Shown: positions 18,032 to 25,987, numbered from the stretch's first letter. The stretch: DNA of 41,099 nucleotides from Oligoflexia bacterium (GCA_903881565.1 CAIRTR010000110.1:1-41099), one strand, 5' to 3'. The notes: generated by a model not told the origin, from the letters alone. A program made the numbers and translations.

Positions 18032-18053
18032 CCTAGAGTTCTACCTAGAGTTC
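18032..18053. repeat. 12-bp tandem duplication spanning a stop codon
   Basis: The decamer CCTAGAGTTC occurs at 18032-18041 and again at 18044-18053 with TA between, a 12-base period. On the minus strand this reads Glu-Leu-stop-Val-Glu-Leu-stop at the end of the exported HNH-like protein, so the duplication either added or re-created its stop codon. It also fills the gap between two convergent genes. Confidence 0.85.
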
Positions 18054-18521
18054 CAAAAGGTGCTTGGTATACTCGGGGGCTTCGGGAGGATTAGCTTTCG
18101 CCTTTCTGATGATTTCGATGGCTTCGGCTTGCTTGAGTTTACCCTCGGCCATTTTTTGGCAAATAATCGGTTCCAAAGGGTCGGTATACTTGTAAACACT
18201 TTCGTGTTGCGGCCAGAGATTGTCGGATTCGTTACTGCCCCCCATACAAAGCGGAAAGTAGTGGTCAATCTTGAAGTGTTCTCGACCGGTTTGCATGATC
18301 TCGAAGCCTAGCTGACTTTCGTAGGTTTGGATGACCTGCTTTTTGCGGTCGGATTTAACATCACGGCTGCAGTAGGCGATCTGCTCGGGATATCGAATTT
18401 TATCGGCTTTCTTACAAAGAGATCCAGGAGTGAGGGCGCTGTCCGGCGACGTTGGAAACGTGTCGGCTGCGAACAGAGGGGTGCTTACGAACAAGGTGAG
18501 GGCCGCTAGTAGATTCCGCAT
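18045..18521 (-). CDS. Exported HNH-like nuclease
   Basis: A 158-residue protein with a clear signal peptide (MRNLLAALTLFVSTPLFAA, cut near residue 19). The core KIDHYFPLCMGGSNESDNLW (84-103) fits the DH...P...GG...N..L pattern of HNH/beta-beta-alpha-metal nucleases: D86-H87 as base and ligand, N101 for the loop, followed by PQH. Four cysteines (36, 51, 92, 121) could form two disulphides, in keeping with export. The substrate is probably DNA outside the cytoplasm, for scavenging or defence, but is not shown by the sequence. It converges with the UvrD gene and ends inside a 12-bp tandem duplication. Confidence 0.8.
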   Translation of the reverse strand: MRNLLAALTLFVSTPLFAADTFPTSPDSALTPGSLCKKADKIRYPEQIAYCSRDVKSDRKKQVIQTYESQLGFEIMQTGREHFKIDHYFPLCMGGSNESDNLWPQHESVYKYTDPLEPIICQKMAEGKLKQAEAIEIIRKAKANPPEAPEYTKHLLEL

Positions 18522-18832
18522 CGAGTCTCCCTATAGTCTGGCGATCAGTTTTTTGTTTCGCTTGAGGGTCTCTCTTTTAGGCGGCTTTTTGTCAATGATT
18601 CAGTGTCAAACGCCTTTACAGATGCTGTCTTCTTAACAGGCAGAGCAGGGGGGTGCCTGTTTCTTGGTCAAGGCTGATTTTTACTTAAATATCCGCTTTT
18701 ATTAAGGATTTATTCCGGGGTGTCTTTTTGAACCCATGTGGCACTTGGGTTGCACTACCCCCATGTGTAGTAATGAGTTTGGAAGCTCCAGACTCAAGAG
18801 AAGAGAAGCAGAAGAACTAAATAGGAGTAGTT
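18522..18832. other. Intergenic region between divergent exported-protein genes
   Basis: These 311 bases hold no gene I can support. They must contain the promoter of the minus-strand HNH-like gene on the left. The right part carries a sigma-54-type promoter (18739-18754) for the small exported protein, followed by a purine-rich leader of about 70 bases with a possible small hairpin (GTTTGGA/TCCAGAC, around 18777-18793). An A/T-rich stretch at 18675-18720 upstream of the sigma-54 site could be where an activator or bending protein binds; no repeated activator site was identified. Confidence 0.6.
18739..18754 (+). promoter_or_regulatory. Sigma-54 (RpoN) -24/-12 promoter
   Basis: TGGCAC, five bases, then TTGCA: this is the sigma-54 consensus, with the GG at 18740-18741 and the GC at 18752-18753 at the required ten-base gap. 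Transcription should start near 18765, giving a leader of about 68 bases before the small exported-protein gene at 18833. Sigma-54 promoters need an enhancer-binding activator, so this gene is probably switched by a specific signal. Confidence 0.75.
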
Positions 18833-19060
18833 ATGAAAAAGAGAATCATGTTGTTAATTGTCTTTGGCGTTTCGTTTGCGCCTCCCGTTTTTGCCTTTGA
18901 ACCGAGCGCGCCCATGGCGTCAGCTCGTCTTGGCGAAAACTCGGTGCTTGAAACCACACCCGCCGCAGTAAATTGTATCTTTGCTGAACGAGAGAAATCG
19001 GATCAGCAAGAGGCAGCTACGCAAAATGTCGTATCGATCTCGGCTGCAGCCGCGCACTAG
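18833..19060 (+). CDS. Small exported protein of unknown function
   Basis: A 75-residue product with a textbook signal peptide (MKKRIMLLIVFGVSFAPPVFA, cut after residue 21), leaving a mature peptide of about 54 residues. The mature part is alanine- and glutamate-rich, has a single cysteine (C48 in AAVNCIF) and ends in an alanine run (SISAAAAH); no known domain was recognised. Support for a real gene is strong for its size: a good ribosome site (TAGGAG, 18823-18828), a signal peptide, and a sigma-54 promoter placed correctly upstream. The lone cysteine could allow a dimer or attachment to a partner. It converges with the small membrane-protein gene at 19072. Confidence 0.8.
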   Translation: MKKRIMLLIVFGVSFAPPVFAFEPSAPMASARLGENSVLETTPAAVNCIFAEREKSDQQEAATQNVVSISAAAAH

Positions 19061-19071
19061 GTCGCGGGATT

Positions 19072-19401
19072 TCAGCGCGAATGCTGAATCAGCGATTGTA
19101 GTTTTCGGCGCTCCGAAGGTGCGACTGTGTCGCCGGATTCGTTGGCGGACTCGCTTGCGGACGATCGTCGATTACCACTTCGGGCATCCCCAAGAAGATG
19201 ACTTGCCCAGCTTCGTACCGGACTAAGAATCGGCGGGAGCCATTGGCTAGTGGCAGTAACATGTTCGGCCTGAGCAAGTCCGGTTCGGACTTGATCGGAT
19301 ACGGTTTTACCGTCCCAACGAACGATGTGACTGAGCACGAGCACGACTGCCGAAAAAAAGACGAGTTTGAATCCAAAGCCAATCAGCCTAAGCATGTCCA
19401 C
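19072..19401 (-). CDS. Small membrane-anchored protein of unknown function
   Basis: A 109-residue protein with one N-terminal transmembrane segment (about 9-28: GFGFKLVFFSAVVLVLSHIV), then a polar, serine/arginine-rich tail without recognisable domain. The frame is preferred over an overlapping minus-strand frame at 19089-19382 because its ATG follows an AAGGAG ribosome site at ideal spacing and because it starts within the last 14 bases of the CheC-like gene, as expected for an operon partner. It is the last gene of the cheY-cheC-like cluster. The function is unknown; membrane anchoring suggests a partner or output for that small signalling unit. Confidence 0.7.
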   Translation of the reverse strand: MDMLRLIGFGFKLVFFSAVVLVLSHIVRWDGKTVSDQVRTGLAQAEHVTATSQWLPPILSPVRSWASHLLGDARSGNRRSSASESANESGDTVAPSERRKLQSLIQHSR

Positions 19402-19840
19402 GATCTCCTTGCGAGGTCAGGATGATCCATGCATGGACCGTGACTTCAATATCGCCGCATTTATGAATGTACTGGTGATAGGGAAACTCTTGGCCTACTT
19501 TTACGAGTGACTGAAAAACTGTTTTAGAAATTTTCTGCGGTGGTGAAACCGCTAAATCCATTTCCTTGCGCGCACTCAGCGTGGTCACGAGCTGACTGGC
19601 GATGATGTTGCCCATTTCGGCATAGACCGAAAAATCCAGATTCTGATCGAATTGAACGAGGAGCACCCCTTGGAAATCCCCTTGAAGGGAGTAGCCAATG
19701 GTCTTCATCTCTTCATTGGGCGCCGCAGACTTTTGGGCGGCAGGATCGGGGAGTCTGTTGACTTCTCCTAAGTGATAAAAAGGGAAACTTGTCGGAAGCG
19801 CCAGTTCCATTGTTTCATAAATTGAATCGAATTTTTTCAT
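19388..19840 (-). CDS. CheC/CheX-like phosphatase-motif protein
   Basis: A 150-residue protein containing S71-x3-E75-x2-N78-x22-P101 (SVYAEMGN ... P), which fits the (D/S)-x3-E-x2-N-x22-P signature of the CheC/CheX/FliY phosphatases that remove phosphate from CheY. E75 and N78 would be the catalytic pair. A hydrophobic strand before it (GVLLVQFD) and the helix after it (NIIASQLVTTLSA) fit the CheC fold. It lies 32 bases downstream of a cheY-like gene, strongly suggesting an enzyme-substrate pair. Only one copy of the motif is present, as in CheX. The start has an AAAGGA ribosome site. Whether it acts in motility or another CheY-controlled process is open; no flagellar gene is in view. Confidence 0.78.
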   Translation of the reverse strand: MKKFDSIYETMELALPTSFPFYHLGEVNRLPDPAAQKSAAPNEEMKTIGYSLQGDFQGVLLVQFDQNLDFSVYAEMGNIIASQLVTTLSARKEMDLAVSPPQKISKTVFQSLVKVGQEFPYHQYIHKCGDIEVTVHAWIILTSQGDRGHA

Positions 19841-19872
19841 TTTAGATTCCTTTCTTCGGTCCGAGGCAAAAG

Positions 19873-20289
19873 CTAGCCGGTGCGTGCATCGCGATTGGCC
19901 GCCCCCCGTGCAATGGATTCGCCCGCGTCCATAAAGGCCCGTTCGATTGTCTTGAGCACATCAGCGGCACTAAAAGGTTTCGTGAGGTAGTCGCGCGCGC
20001 CGACATTGATGGCATCCATGATGAGATTTTCTTGTCCCATCGCGGAGATGATCACAACCCGCGCCTTTTTATCCATTTTTACAATGCGTCGGGTGGCATC
20101 GATCCCGCTCATATTGGGCATCACGATATCCATCGTGACGATGTCGGGGCGTAGTTTCATGTAGAGCTTGATGGCTTCGGCACCATCCGCCGCCTCGCCA
20201 ACCACTTGATAATGGGCAGCAGTGAGAATTTCAGAAAGCGTTTTCCGAACAAACGCCACGTCATCAACAATAAGCACGGTTTTGGCCAT
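19873..20289 (-). CDS. CheY-like single-domain response regulator
   Basis: A stand-alone receiver of 138 residues. All active-site residues are present: D9-D10 in IVDD, phospho-acceptor D54 in VTMDIVMP, S82 in ISAMG and K104 in YLTKPF. No output domain follows; the C-terminus adds only about 15 mixed residues. It should be phosphorylated by a histidine kinase encoded elsewhere. Immediately downstream is a CheC-like phosphatase, then a small membrane protein. Upstream, the same strand carries two CNNM genes and lon with only 51 bases between, so it may be expressed from the lon promoter as well as its own. Ribosome site GGAAGGCAAAGG precedes the ATG. Confidence 0.93.
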   Translation of the reverse strand: MAKTVLIVDDVAFVRKTLSEILTAAHYQVVGEAADGAEAIKLYMKLRPDIVTMDIVMPNMSGIDATRRIVKMDKKARVVIISAMGQENLIMDAINVGARDYLTKPFSAADVLKTIERAFMDAGESIARGAANRDARTG

Positions 20290-20340
20290 CCTTTGCCTTC
20301 CCCTTCTTCTCTTTATTGTAAACGCTTTATAGAAAAAGGG

Positions 20341-21606
20341 TTAGCTTTCAATTTTTTCGACGAGCACGCTTTCGACTCGGCGCTCGGAGGCCTTTCGAAT
20401 CGTGAATTTGAAGGATCCTGCGGGCGTTGTGAAGAACAGCTCGTCCCCTGTTTCGGGAATCCGACCAAACTGTTGCAGTAAGAACCCGCTCAAGGTCTCA
20501 TATTCCCCTTGAGGGAGATCTAGTTTAAGGATTTCGTTGATTTGCTGAACTTCCATCCGTGCTTGCAGCATCCAGCTCGACGCCGAAAGCTCTTTGTAGA
20601 GCGCCAATTCATTGTCGTACTCGTCTTGGATTTCGCCGACGATCTCTTCAATGACGTCTTCGAACGTCAAAATTCCGACGGCTCCGCCGTGTTCGTCGAC
20701 GACGACCACCATCTCAATGTCCTCAAGGCGCATGTCGTTGAGAAGTTCGTCCAGGGCTTGGGTTTCTGCGACGTAGTGGGGGGAGTTCATGTAGTTTCGA
20801 ATCGGTTGCTCCAGATCGCTTGAAGCAAAAAGATCGGACGCATCAATCACGCCGATCACGTTATCGATGCGCTCGGAAAAGACGGGCATGCGGGAGTGGC
20901 GATGACGCTCGAAACTTTCGAGCGCTTCACGAATCGTGGATGTCTCTTCGATCGCTTCGACTCGAACCAAAGGAATCAATGCATGCTTTGCTTCACTGTC
21001 GCGAAAGTCCAGAATTCTTCGGATCATTCGCTTGGCGCTGGTTTTGATTTCGGTTTCCCGCTTGGTGTAGGACAAAAGCGAGCGCAGTTCCTCGCGAGTC
21101 GTGCGGGGCTTTCCCGCAAGAAGTTCCTCCATGGGACCGACAAGTTTGGAAAGACGACTCATGTAAGAAGAGAGAACGCGAGTAATTGGAAAAAAAGCCT
21201 GATAGACCCCATAGACCGGATAGGCGACATAGGGTGCAAGCTTGAGTGAATAGCGTTGGAAAATGGTTTTTGGAATCAACTCCCCAAAGATAACCACCAG
21301 GGGCGATGTCACGAGCACGGTCAAGATGTCGGCATGTCTAGGATGAGCGGCCAGAAAGTAAAAAGTGATCAAGGCAGAATTGGTGATCACGCAAAGGCTT
21401 GTCATGAGGAGAGTGGCGGAAAGAACGCGCTCGGGTTTGCCTGAAAGTTCGAAGGCAAGTCGATAGCCTCCAAAGTGGTTTTTTGAAAGCTTCTTGAGTG
21501 AGAGTTTGTCGGCAGATAAGAGCGCGATCTCAGATCCCGAAAACAGACCTTCGATCAAGAGAAGGAGGGGGACGATCACACACAAGGTCCAAAGGGAGAG
21601 GGTCAT
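20341..21606 (-). CDS. CNNM-type membrane protein with CBS pair and CorC/HlyC domain
   Basis: A 421-residue inner-membrane protein. Residues 1-190 are the CNNM (DUF21) domain with several transmembrane helices and the characteristic EGLFSGSEIALLSADK segment near the start and VIFGELIPKTIFQRYS later. Residues about 205-330 are two CBS motifs (IDNVIGVIDASDL and VVVDEHGGAVGILTFEDVIE), and the last 85 are a CorC_HlyC transporter-associated domain. Members of this family are linked to magnesium or cobalt export or resistance. Its ATG overlaps the stop of the next CNNM gene (ATGA, 21603-21606), so the two paralogues are translated together, perhaps as a heterodimer. The substrate is not shown. Confidence 0.92.
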   Translation of the reverse strand: MTLSLWTLCVIVPLLLLIEGLFSGSEIALLSADKLSLKKLSKNHFGGYRLAFELSGKPERVLSATLLMTSLCVITNSALITFYFLAAHPRHADILTVLVTSPLVVIFGELIPKTIFQRYSLKLAPYVAYPVYGVYQAFFPITRVLSSYMSRLSKLVGPMEELLAGKPRTTREELRSLLSYTKRETEIKTSAKRMIRRILDFRDSEAKHALIPLVRVEAIEETSTIREALESFERHRHSRMPVFSERIDNVIGVIDASDLFASSDLEQPIRNYMNSPHYVAETQALDELLNDMRLEDIEMVVVVDEHGGAVGILTFEDVIEEIVGEIQDEYDNELALYKELSASSWMLQARMEVQQINEILKLDLPQGEYETLSGFLLQQFGRIPETGDELFFTTPAGSFKFTIRKASERRVESVLVEKIES

Positions 21607-22721
21607 TCTCGATGCCCTCCAGGTAAGGGCGGCCCAAATTCTTCAGGCTCGGGAAGGACTTCTTCGAAGAGCGCATCCAGAACGTCGCTCATCGTGACAA
21701 TGCCCAGGGTATGAAAGTTCACGCCAGAGGTAGACCCGATTTTTGGCGCTTGAACTACCGCGAGATGGGTTTTGTTCTTTTTCATTTTTCGAAAAAGAGT
21801 GTTGAGATGCAGGGTCGGTCCAATCACAAAGGGTTTATGAATCAGAGAAACGATGTTTTCACCGAGGAGGCCGGGCTTCAGGCGTGCGCGGAGGAGATCT
21901 TTGAAGTACAGGACCCCAATGACCTGTTTTTCTGCGCCTTCGGTCACGGGAAGACGCGAATATTTTAGGGTCTTCATGCGATTCAGCGCGTCTTTGACCG
22001 TGGTTGAGGAGGGCAGGCATTGAACGAGTTGAATGGGAGTCATGATGTCGACAACCGTTCGGTTATCGAATTCAAATATGTTTCGAATGAGCTCTAATTC
22101 ATTTTGTTGAATGACCCCTTCTTTGAGTCCTTCTTCGGCAATGAGCAAGAAGTCGCTTTCGCGCAAAAGGTGTTCAGGTTCGGATTCAAGATTGTCACGC
22201 ACTTTTGTCGAAGCAGGTTTCTGTCGCAGCTTGCGCGCCAAAGTCGAAATAAGTCGGATCAGTCCTCGTCGGGGGATAAAACTCACATCATAAAGGGCAG
22301 ATAAGGGAGTTGCTGTGAGGGTGGCGATCAGTTGATTGGCTCGTGCGCCAATCACTTTGGGAGTCAGCTCGCAGGCGAAGAGGAGGATCGGAGTCGCAAT
22401 GATAATATCCAGGAAAGTGTGAATCGCCCAGGGCGGTAAAAACGGGAGCCATTCGATCGTGCCGTGAGAGCCCCTCGAAACCGCTGCCGCAATCAGCGAG
22501 GAGAGCGAGATATTGACCACTTCGTTGAGGACAAGCAGCGTGACCAACAGCCCGCCGGGATCGCCGATCAGTCGCTTGATCTTGCGATAAGCGTGTCTTG
22601 AGCGATCCTTCAGCGATCTCAGCTGAAATCGCGATAAACTGAATATCGCGATTTCAGAAGCTGAGAAGAACGCTGAACTTGCGACTAGCGCTAGACACAA
22701 AAGGAGTTCTAGCGGTGTCAC
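21603..22721 (-). CDS. CNNM-type membrane protein with CBS pair, no CorC domain
   Basis: A 372-residue paralogue of its downstream neighbour. It has the same layout of CNNM membrane domain (SSAFFSASEIAIFSLSR near residue 15, LFACELTPKVIGARAN near 115) followed by a CBS pair (VTEGAEKQVIGVLYFKDL and the block ending GIVTMSDVLDALFEEV), but stops just after the second CBS motif and lacks the CorC_HlyC domain. It begins with GTG nine bases after the Lon stop region, so lon and this gene probably share a transcript. Tandem CNNM pairs of this kind, one long and one short, suggest a two-subunit transporter. Specificity for magnesium, cobalt or another ion cannot be read from sequence. Confidence 0.9.
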   Translation of the reverse strand: MTPLELLLCLALVASSAFFSASEIAIFSLSRFQLRSLKDRSRHAYRKIKRLIGDPGGLLVTLLVLNEVVNISLSSLIAAAVSRGSHGTIEWLPFLPPWAIHTFLDIIIATPILLFACELTPKVIGARANQLIATLTATPLSALYDVSFIPRRGLIRLISTLARKLRQKPASTKVRDNLESEPEHLLRESDFLLIAEEGLKEGVIQQNELELIRNIFEFDNRTVVDIMTPIQLVQCLPSSTTVKDALNRMKTLKYSRLPVTEGAEKQVIGVLYFKDLLRARLKPGLLGENIVSLIHKPFVIGPTLHLNTLFRKMKKNKTHLAVVQAPKIGSTSGVNFHTLGIVTMSDVLDALFEEVLPEPEEFGPPLPGGHRE

Positions 22722-22729
22722 CGGGATCT

Positions 22730-25180
22730 CTACGCCGCCTTATCGACATGCGGGGTATGAGCCCGCTTTTTCGCTGTCTTTGTCGTTTTGGCGGGCTTCT
22801 TTACAAATTGAGTCACTTTGTGAGTCAGCACGATTGCCAAGACATCATCAATCGTTTTGGCAGACACGAAGGTGAGCTTGTTACGGTATTCCTCAGGGAT
22901 GTCCTCAAGGTCTTTTTTGTTCTTGTCGGGAATAATGATCGTCTTAATCCCGTGGCGCATGGCTGCCAACGCCTTTTCCTTGAGTCCTCCGATAGGGAGT
23001 ACGCGTCCGGTCAGAGTGATCTCACCGGTCATGGCCACATCCTTGCGGATAGGGATGCCCGTGAGTTTCGAAATCATCGCGGAGGCCATCGTGATCCCGG
23101 CCGAAGGTCCATCTTTTGGGATGCCTCCTGAAGGGAAGTGGACGTGGATATCGTTTGAAGCAAACCACTCTTCATCGATTCCGAAGTCTTTAGCTCTGGA
23201 GCGAATGAGGCCTAGGGCGGCTTGGCCCGACTCCTTCATTACATCCCCGAGCTGCCCCGTGAGAATCAGCGAGCCTCTACCCTTCATTGTCGAGACTTCG
23301 ACGTAGAGGATTTCTCCTCCCACCGAGGTCCAGGCAAGACCGGTTGCAACCCCGACTTGATCCGTTTCTTGCTCGTCTTCACGGATATAGGGTGCAGGGC
23401 CTAGGAACTTGTTTGTGAGTTCCGAGGTGATTTCGGTCTGCTCCTTTTTGCCTTCAGCCACAAATCTTGCGGTTTTTCGGCAAACATTGGCGATATTGCG
23501 TTCCAGATTACGGAGGCCGGCTTCACGAGTATACTGCGAGATGACTGTTCTGACGCTCTCATCAGTAAAGTGAATCAGGTCGGGCGTAAGTCCGTTTTCG
23601 GTCGTTTGCTTAGGGATGAGGTACTTGCGCGAAATAAAGTACTTCTCCTCTTCCGTGTAGCCTGAGAGCTGAATGACTTCCATTCGATCGCGAAGGGCCG
23701 AAGGGATGGTTTCCAGCATGTTGCAGGTTGTGATGAACATGACGTTTGTGAGATCAAACGGAACGTTCAAGTAGTGATCACGAAACGAATAGTTTTGTTC
23801 AGGGTCCAAAACCTCAAGCAGCGCTGAAGAAGGATCTCCTCTGAAGTCGTTGCCGAGTTTGTCGATTTCATCGAGGACAAACACTGGATTATTCGTCTGG
23901 GCTTGTTTGAGCCCTTGAATAATACGACCGGGCAAAGCTCCGACGTAAGTGCGACGATGGCCACGAATTTCTGCTTCGTCTTTGACCCCGCCCAGAGAGA
24001 TTCGAACAAACTCACGTCCCAGAGCTCGCGCAATGGAGCGGCCGAGAGAAGTTTTTCCGACCCCGGGAGGTCCAGAGAAGCAAAGGATCGGCCCTTTCAT
24101 TTTATCTTTCAACTTGCGCACTGCCAGATATTCAAGGATACGTTCTTTAATCTTAGTGAGGTTATAGTGGTCTTCATCCAAGATCGCCTTTGCGCGTGCA
24201 AGATCAAGATTGTCGACGCTGGACTTGCTCCAAGGCGTGTCAATGACCCAGTCAATATAGGTTCGAAGCATTGAGGCTTCAGAGCTATCCGGATGCATGC
24301 GCTCCAAGCGACCCAATTGCTTAAGGGTTTCCTGCTCCGTTTCAGCGGGCATTTTGCAGGCTGCTACTTTTTCACGAAGTTCAGTGAGCTCTTCAGCTTT
24401 GGAGTCGTTATCGCCTAACTCGGTTTTGATGGCCCGAATCTGCTCACGAAGGAAGTATTCCTTCTGAGATTTGGTCATCTCGTCCTTCGCTTGGGAGCGA
24501 ATCTTAGCTTGCAAGGTCAAGACTTCGATTTCCTTGGCGAGGATATCGTGAATTTTTTGAAGACGTGCGACGGGATCATGAGTTTCGAGGATCAATTGAG
24601 CATCCGAAACTTTAAGTCCGAGATTCGAAGCCACCAGATCCGCAAGACGGCCGGCATCTGTGATGTCATCGAGAACCATGATGATGTCTGGGGAGAGTAC
24701 TTTGCCCAGAGCAATTACTTTTTCCAGCTGCTCGCGAACCGTTCGCATCAGGGCTTCGGGGGCTGATCCTAAGTTTGAAGTATCATCTTCAATCTTTTCG
24801 ATCTTCGCTTCGAAGAAGGGTTGGTTCTGCGAAAACTCTTTAATGTTCGCTTTGCAGAGTCCTTGTACCAGGACCTTGATGCGACCATCAGGAAGTTTGC
24901 GCATGCGCATGATCATCGCAACGGTTCCTGTCCGATAGATTCCTTCGGGGGTAGGATGTTCGTCGCTAATATCTTTTTGAGAGGCCAAGAGGATCAGCCG
25001 GTCGGCGCGGGCTAAACTTTCTTCGATACTCTTGATTGAAGAGTCTCGTCCCACAAAGAGGGGAAGTATCATGTAAGGGAATACCACAATGTCGCGTACG
25101 GGCAACATGGGAAGTGTTCCTGGGATTTCTACCTGCTCGCCGTCGTAGTTTGTTACCATTCCAGAGGCCTCCTCAGCCAT
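22730..25180 (-). CDS. lon: ATP-dependent protease Lon
   Basis: An 816-residue Lon protease, a hexameric AAA+ machine that degrades misfolded and regulatory proteins. Order of domains: N-terminal substrate-binding domain (20-225, PMLPVRDIVVFPYMILPLFV), AAA+ module with Walker A GPPGVGKT (370-377) and Walker B VFVLDEIDK (433-441), and the peptidase domain with the catalytic dyad S693 (KDGPSAG) and K736 (GGLKEKA), 43 residues apart as in E. coli Lon. The tail (790-816) is lysine/alanine/threonine-rich and longer than usual. It heads a same-strand run with two CNNM genes 8 bases downstream. The ribosome site (AGGAA) is weak. No sigma-32 promoter was recognised upstream. Confidence 0.97.
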   Translation of the reverse strand: MAEEASGMVTNYDGEQVEIPGTLPMLPVRDIVVFPYMILPLFVGRDSSIKSIEESLARADRLILLASQKDISDEHPTPEGIYRTGTVAMIMRMRKLPDGRIKVLVQGLCKANIKEFSQNQPFFEAKIEKIEDDTSNLGSAPEALMRTVREQLEKVIALGKVLSPDIIMVLDDITDAGRLADLVASNLGLKVSDAQLILETHDPVARLQKIHDILAKEIEVLTLQAKIRSQAKDEMTKSQKEYFLREQIRAIKTELGDNDSKAEELTELREKVAACKMPAETEQETLKQLGRLERMHPDSSEASMLRTYIDWVIDTPWSKSSVDNLDLARAKAILDEDHYNLTKIKERILEYLAVRKLKDKMKGPILCFSGPPGVGKTSLGRSIARALGREFVRISLGGVKDEAEIRGHRRTYVGALPGRIIQGLKQAQTNNPVFVLDEIDKLGNDFRGDPSSALLEVLDPEQNYSFRDHYLNVPFDLTNVMFITTCNMLETIPSALRDRMEVIQLSGYTEEEKYFISRKYLIPKQTTENGLTPDLIHFTDESVRTVISQYTREAGLRNLERNIANVCRKTARFVAEGKKEQTEITSELTNKFLGPAPYIREDEQETDQVGVATGLAWTSVGGEILYVEVSTMKGRGSLILTGQLGDVMKESGQAALGLIRSRAKDFGIDEEWFASNDIHVHFPSGGIPKDGPSAGITMASAMISKLTGIPIRKDVAMTGEITLTGRVLPIGGLKEKALAAMRHGIKTIIIPDKNKKDLEDIPEEYRNKLTFVSAKTIDDVLAIVLTHKVTQFVKKPAKTTKTAKKRAHTPHVDKAA

Positions 25181-25370
25181 CAGAGTTGTTGTTCCTAATG
25201 AATGGTTCGGCGGGAGGTGGGTTTGTCTTTAGAGATTTCCGAAAAGAAAGTGTGTTCAATTCAAAATAAATTCAAAACTCTCAAAAACGGTAACAACGCA
25301 AGAGGACAAGAGAATCAGTATTTTGGCGCGTTATGAATCTGGGGGTGGCTTTTGCCTAAGGAATAAACAA

Positions 25371-25394
25371 AAGAGGGCACGAATGTGCCCTCTT
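25371..25394 (-). terminator. Rho-independent terminator of dksA
   Basis: A perfect 10-bp stem (AAGAGGGCAC / GTGCCCTCTT) with a 4-base loop. Reading the minus strand it is followed by TTTTGTTTATTC-like T-rich sequence, as required for intrinsic termination. It lies 55 bases past the dksA stop and separates dksA from the lon promoter region. Confidence 0.9.
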
Positions 25395-25448
25395 GGAGTC
25401 AAAAATATGTCGGAAATGTACCGCGAGAGAGAAAATCAGTTTACGCGG

Positions 25449-25811
25449 TTAGGCGTAAATTTTTTCTCGGTGTTCCTGCTTTTCTTTACAGGCAATGCAT
25501 AGCGTTGACGTTGGCCTTGCTTCCATTCGTCGCGGCTCGATGTTCTCTTCGCAGTCTTCGCAAGTTCCAAAGGTCCCATCATCGATTCGAGCCAAGGACT
25601 CGTCAATCTTTGATAGGAGCTGGCGCTCACGATCGCGAAGCTTGAAAATCAGGTTTTGGTTGACCTCGCTTGAAGCAAGATCCGTTTCGTCAGCTAGGTC
25701 ATCTGTAGAGATAACGATCTCATTTTGCAGTGCATTCTTTGTATTATTGAGAATCCGTTGTTTCTCTTCGAGAAGAACCTTCCGGTATTTAGCCAGAGTT
25801 TTCGCTTCCAT
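25449..25811 (-). CDS. dksA: DksA/TraR-family RNA polymerase-binding transcription factor
   Basis: A 120-residue DksA-type factor, which enters the RNA polymerase secondary channel and works with ppGpp to reset transcription. A long N-terminal coiled coil (1-75) carries the tip motif D41-x2-D44-x-A46 (DETDLA) needed for activity, and the C4 zinc finger is complete: C84-x2-C87 and C105-x2-C108 (CEDC, CIAC). It is shorter than E. coli DksA at the N-terminus, as in many delta-proteobacterial members. It is a single-gene unit with its own terminator, divergent from glmU. The nearby Ppx/GppA-family gene is a possible functional link to ppGpp, but it is in another transcript. Confidence 0.93.
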   Translation of the reverse strand: MEAKTLAKYRKVLLEEKQRILNNTKNALQNEIVISTDDLADETDLASSEVNQNLIFKLRDRERQLLSKIDESLARIDDGTFGTCEDCEENIEPRRMEARPTSTLCIACKEKQEHREKIYA

Positions 25812-25920
25812 GGTAAACCCCCCTCACGCACTCCAGTAGTTTTTTTCCCTTCCCCTCATCCTGCTGAGAAGGCTCCACTGTTCTGTTTATTCTAACCGTT
25901 TTATTGGATTTCACAATATC

Positions 25921-25940
25921 TTTTATAAGGTTTTATAAGG
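25921..25940. repeat. Tandem decamer in the dksA-glmU intergenic region
   Basis: TTTTATAAGG is repeated twice without a gap. It lies in the 200-base divergent spacer and each copy contains TATAAG, similar to a -10 element, so it may be part of a promoter for glmU or a binding site. The role is unproven. Confidence 0.6.
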
Positions 25941-25987
25941 AATGACGTCTAATAATCTTTGAACCTATTTCAGTGGGAACTTGAGCT

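Noticed and set aside
19089-19382. Alternative minus-strand 97-residue frame
   Set aside because: The overlapping frame at 19072-19401 has an ideal ribosome site and a transmembrane segment; both cannot be main products.
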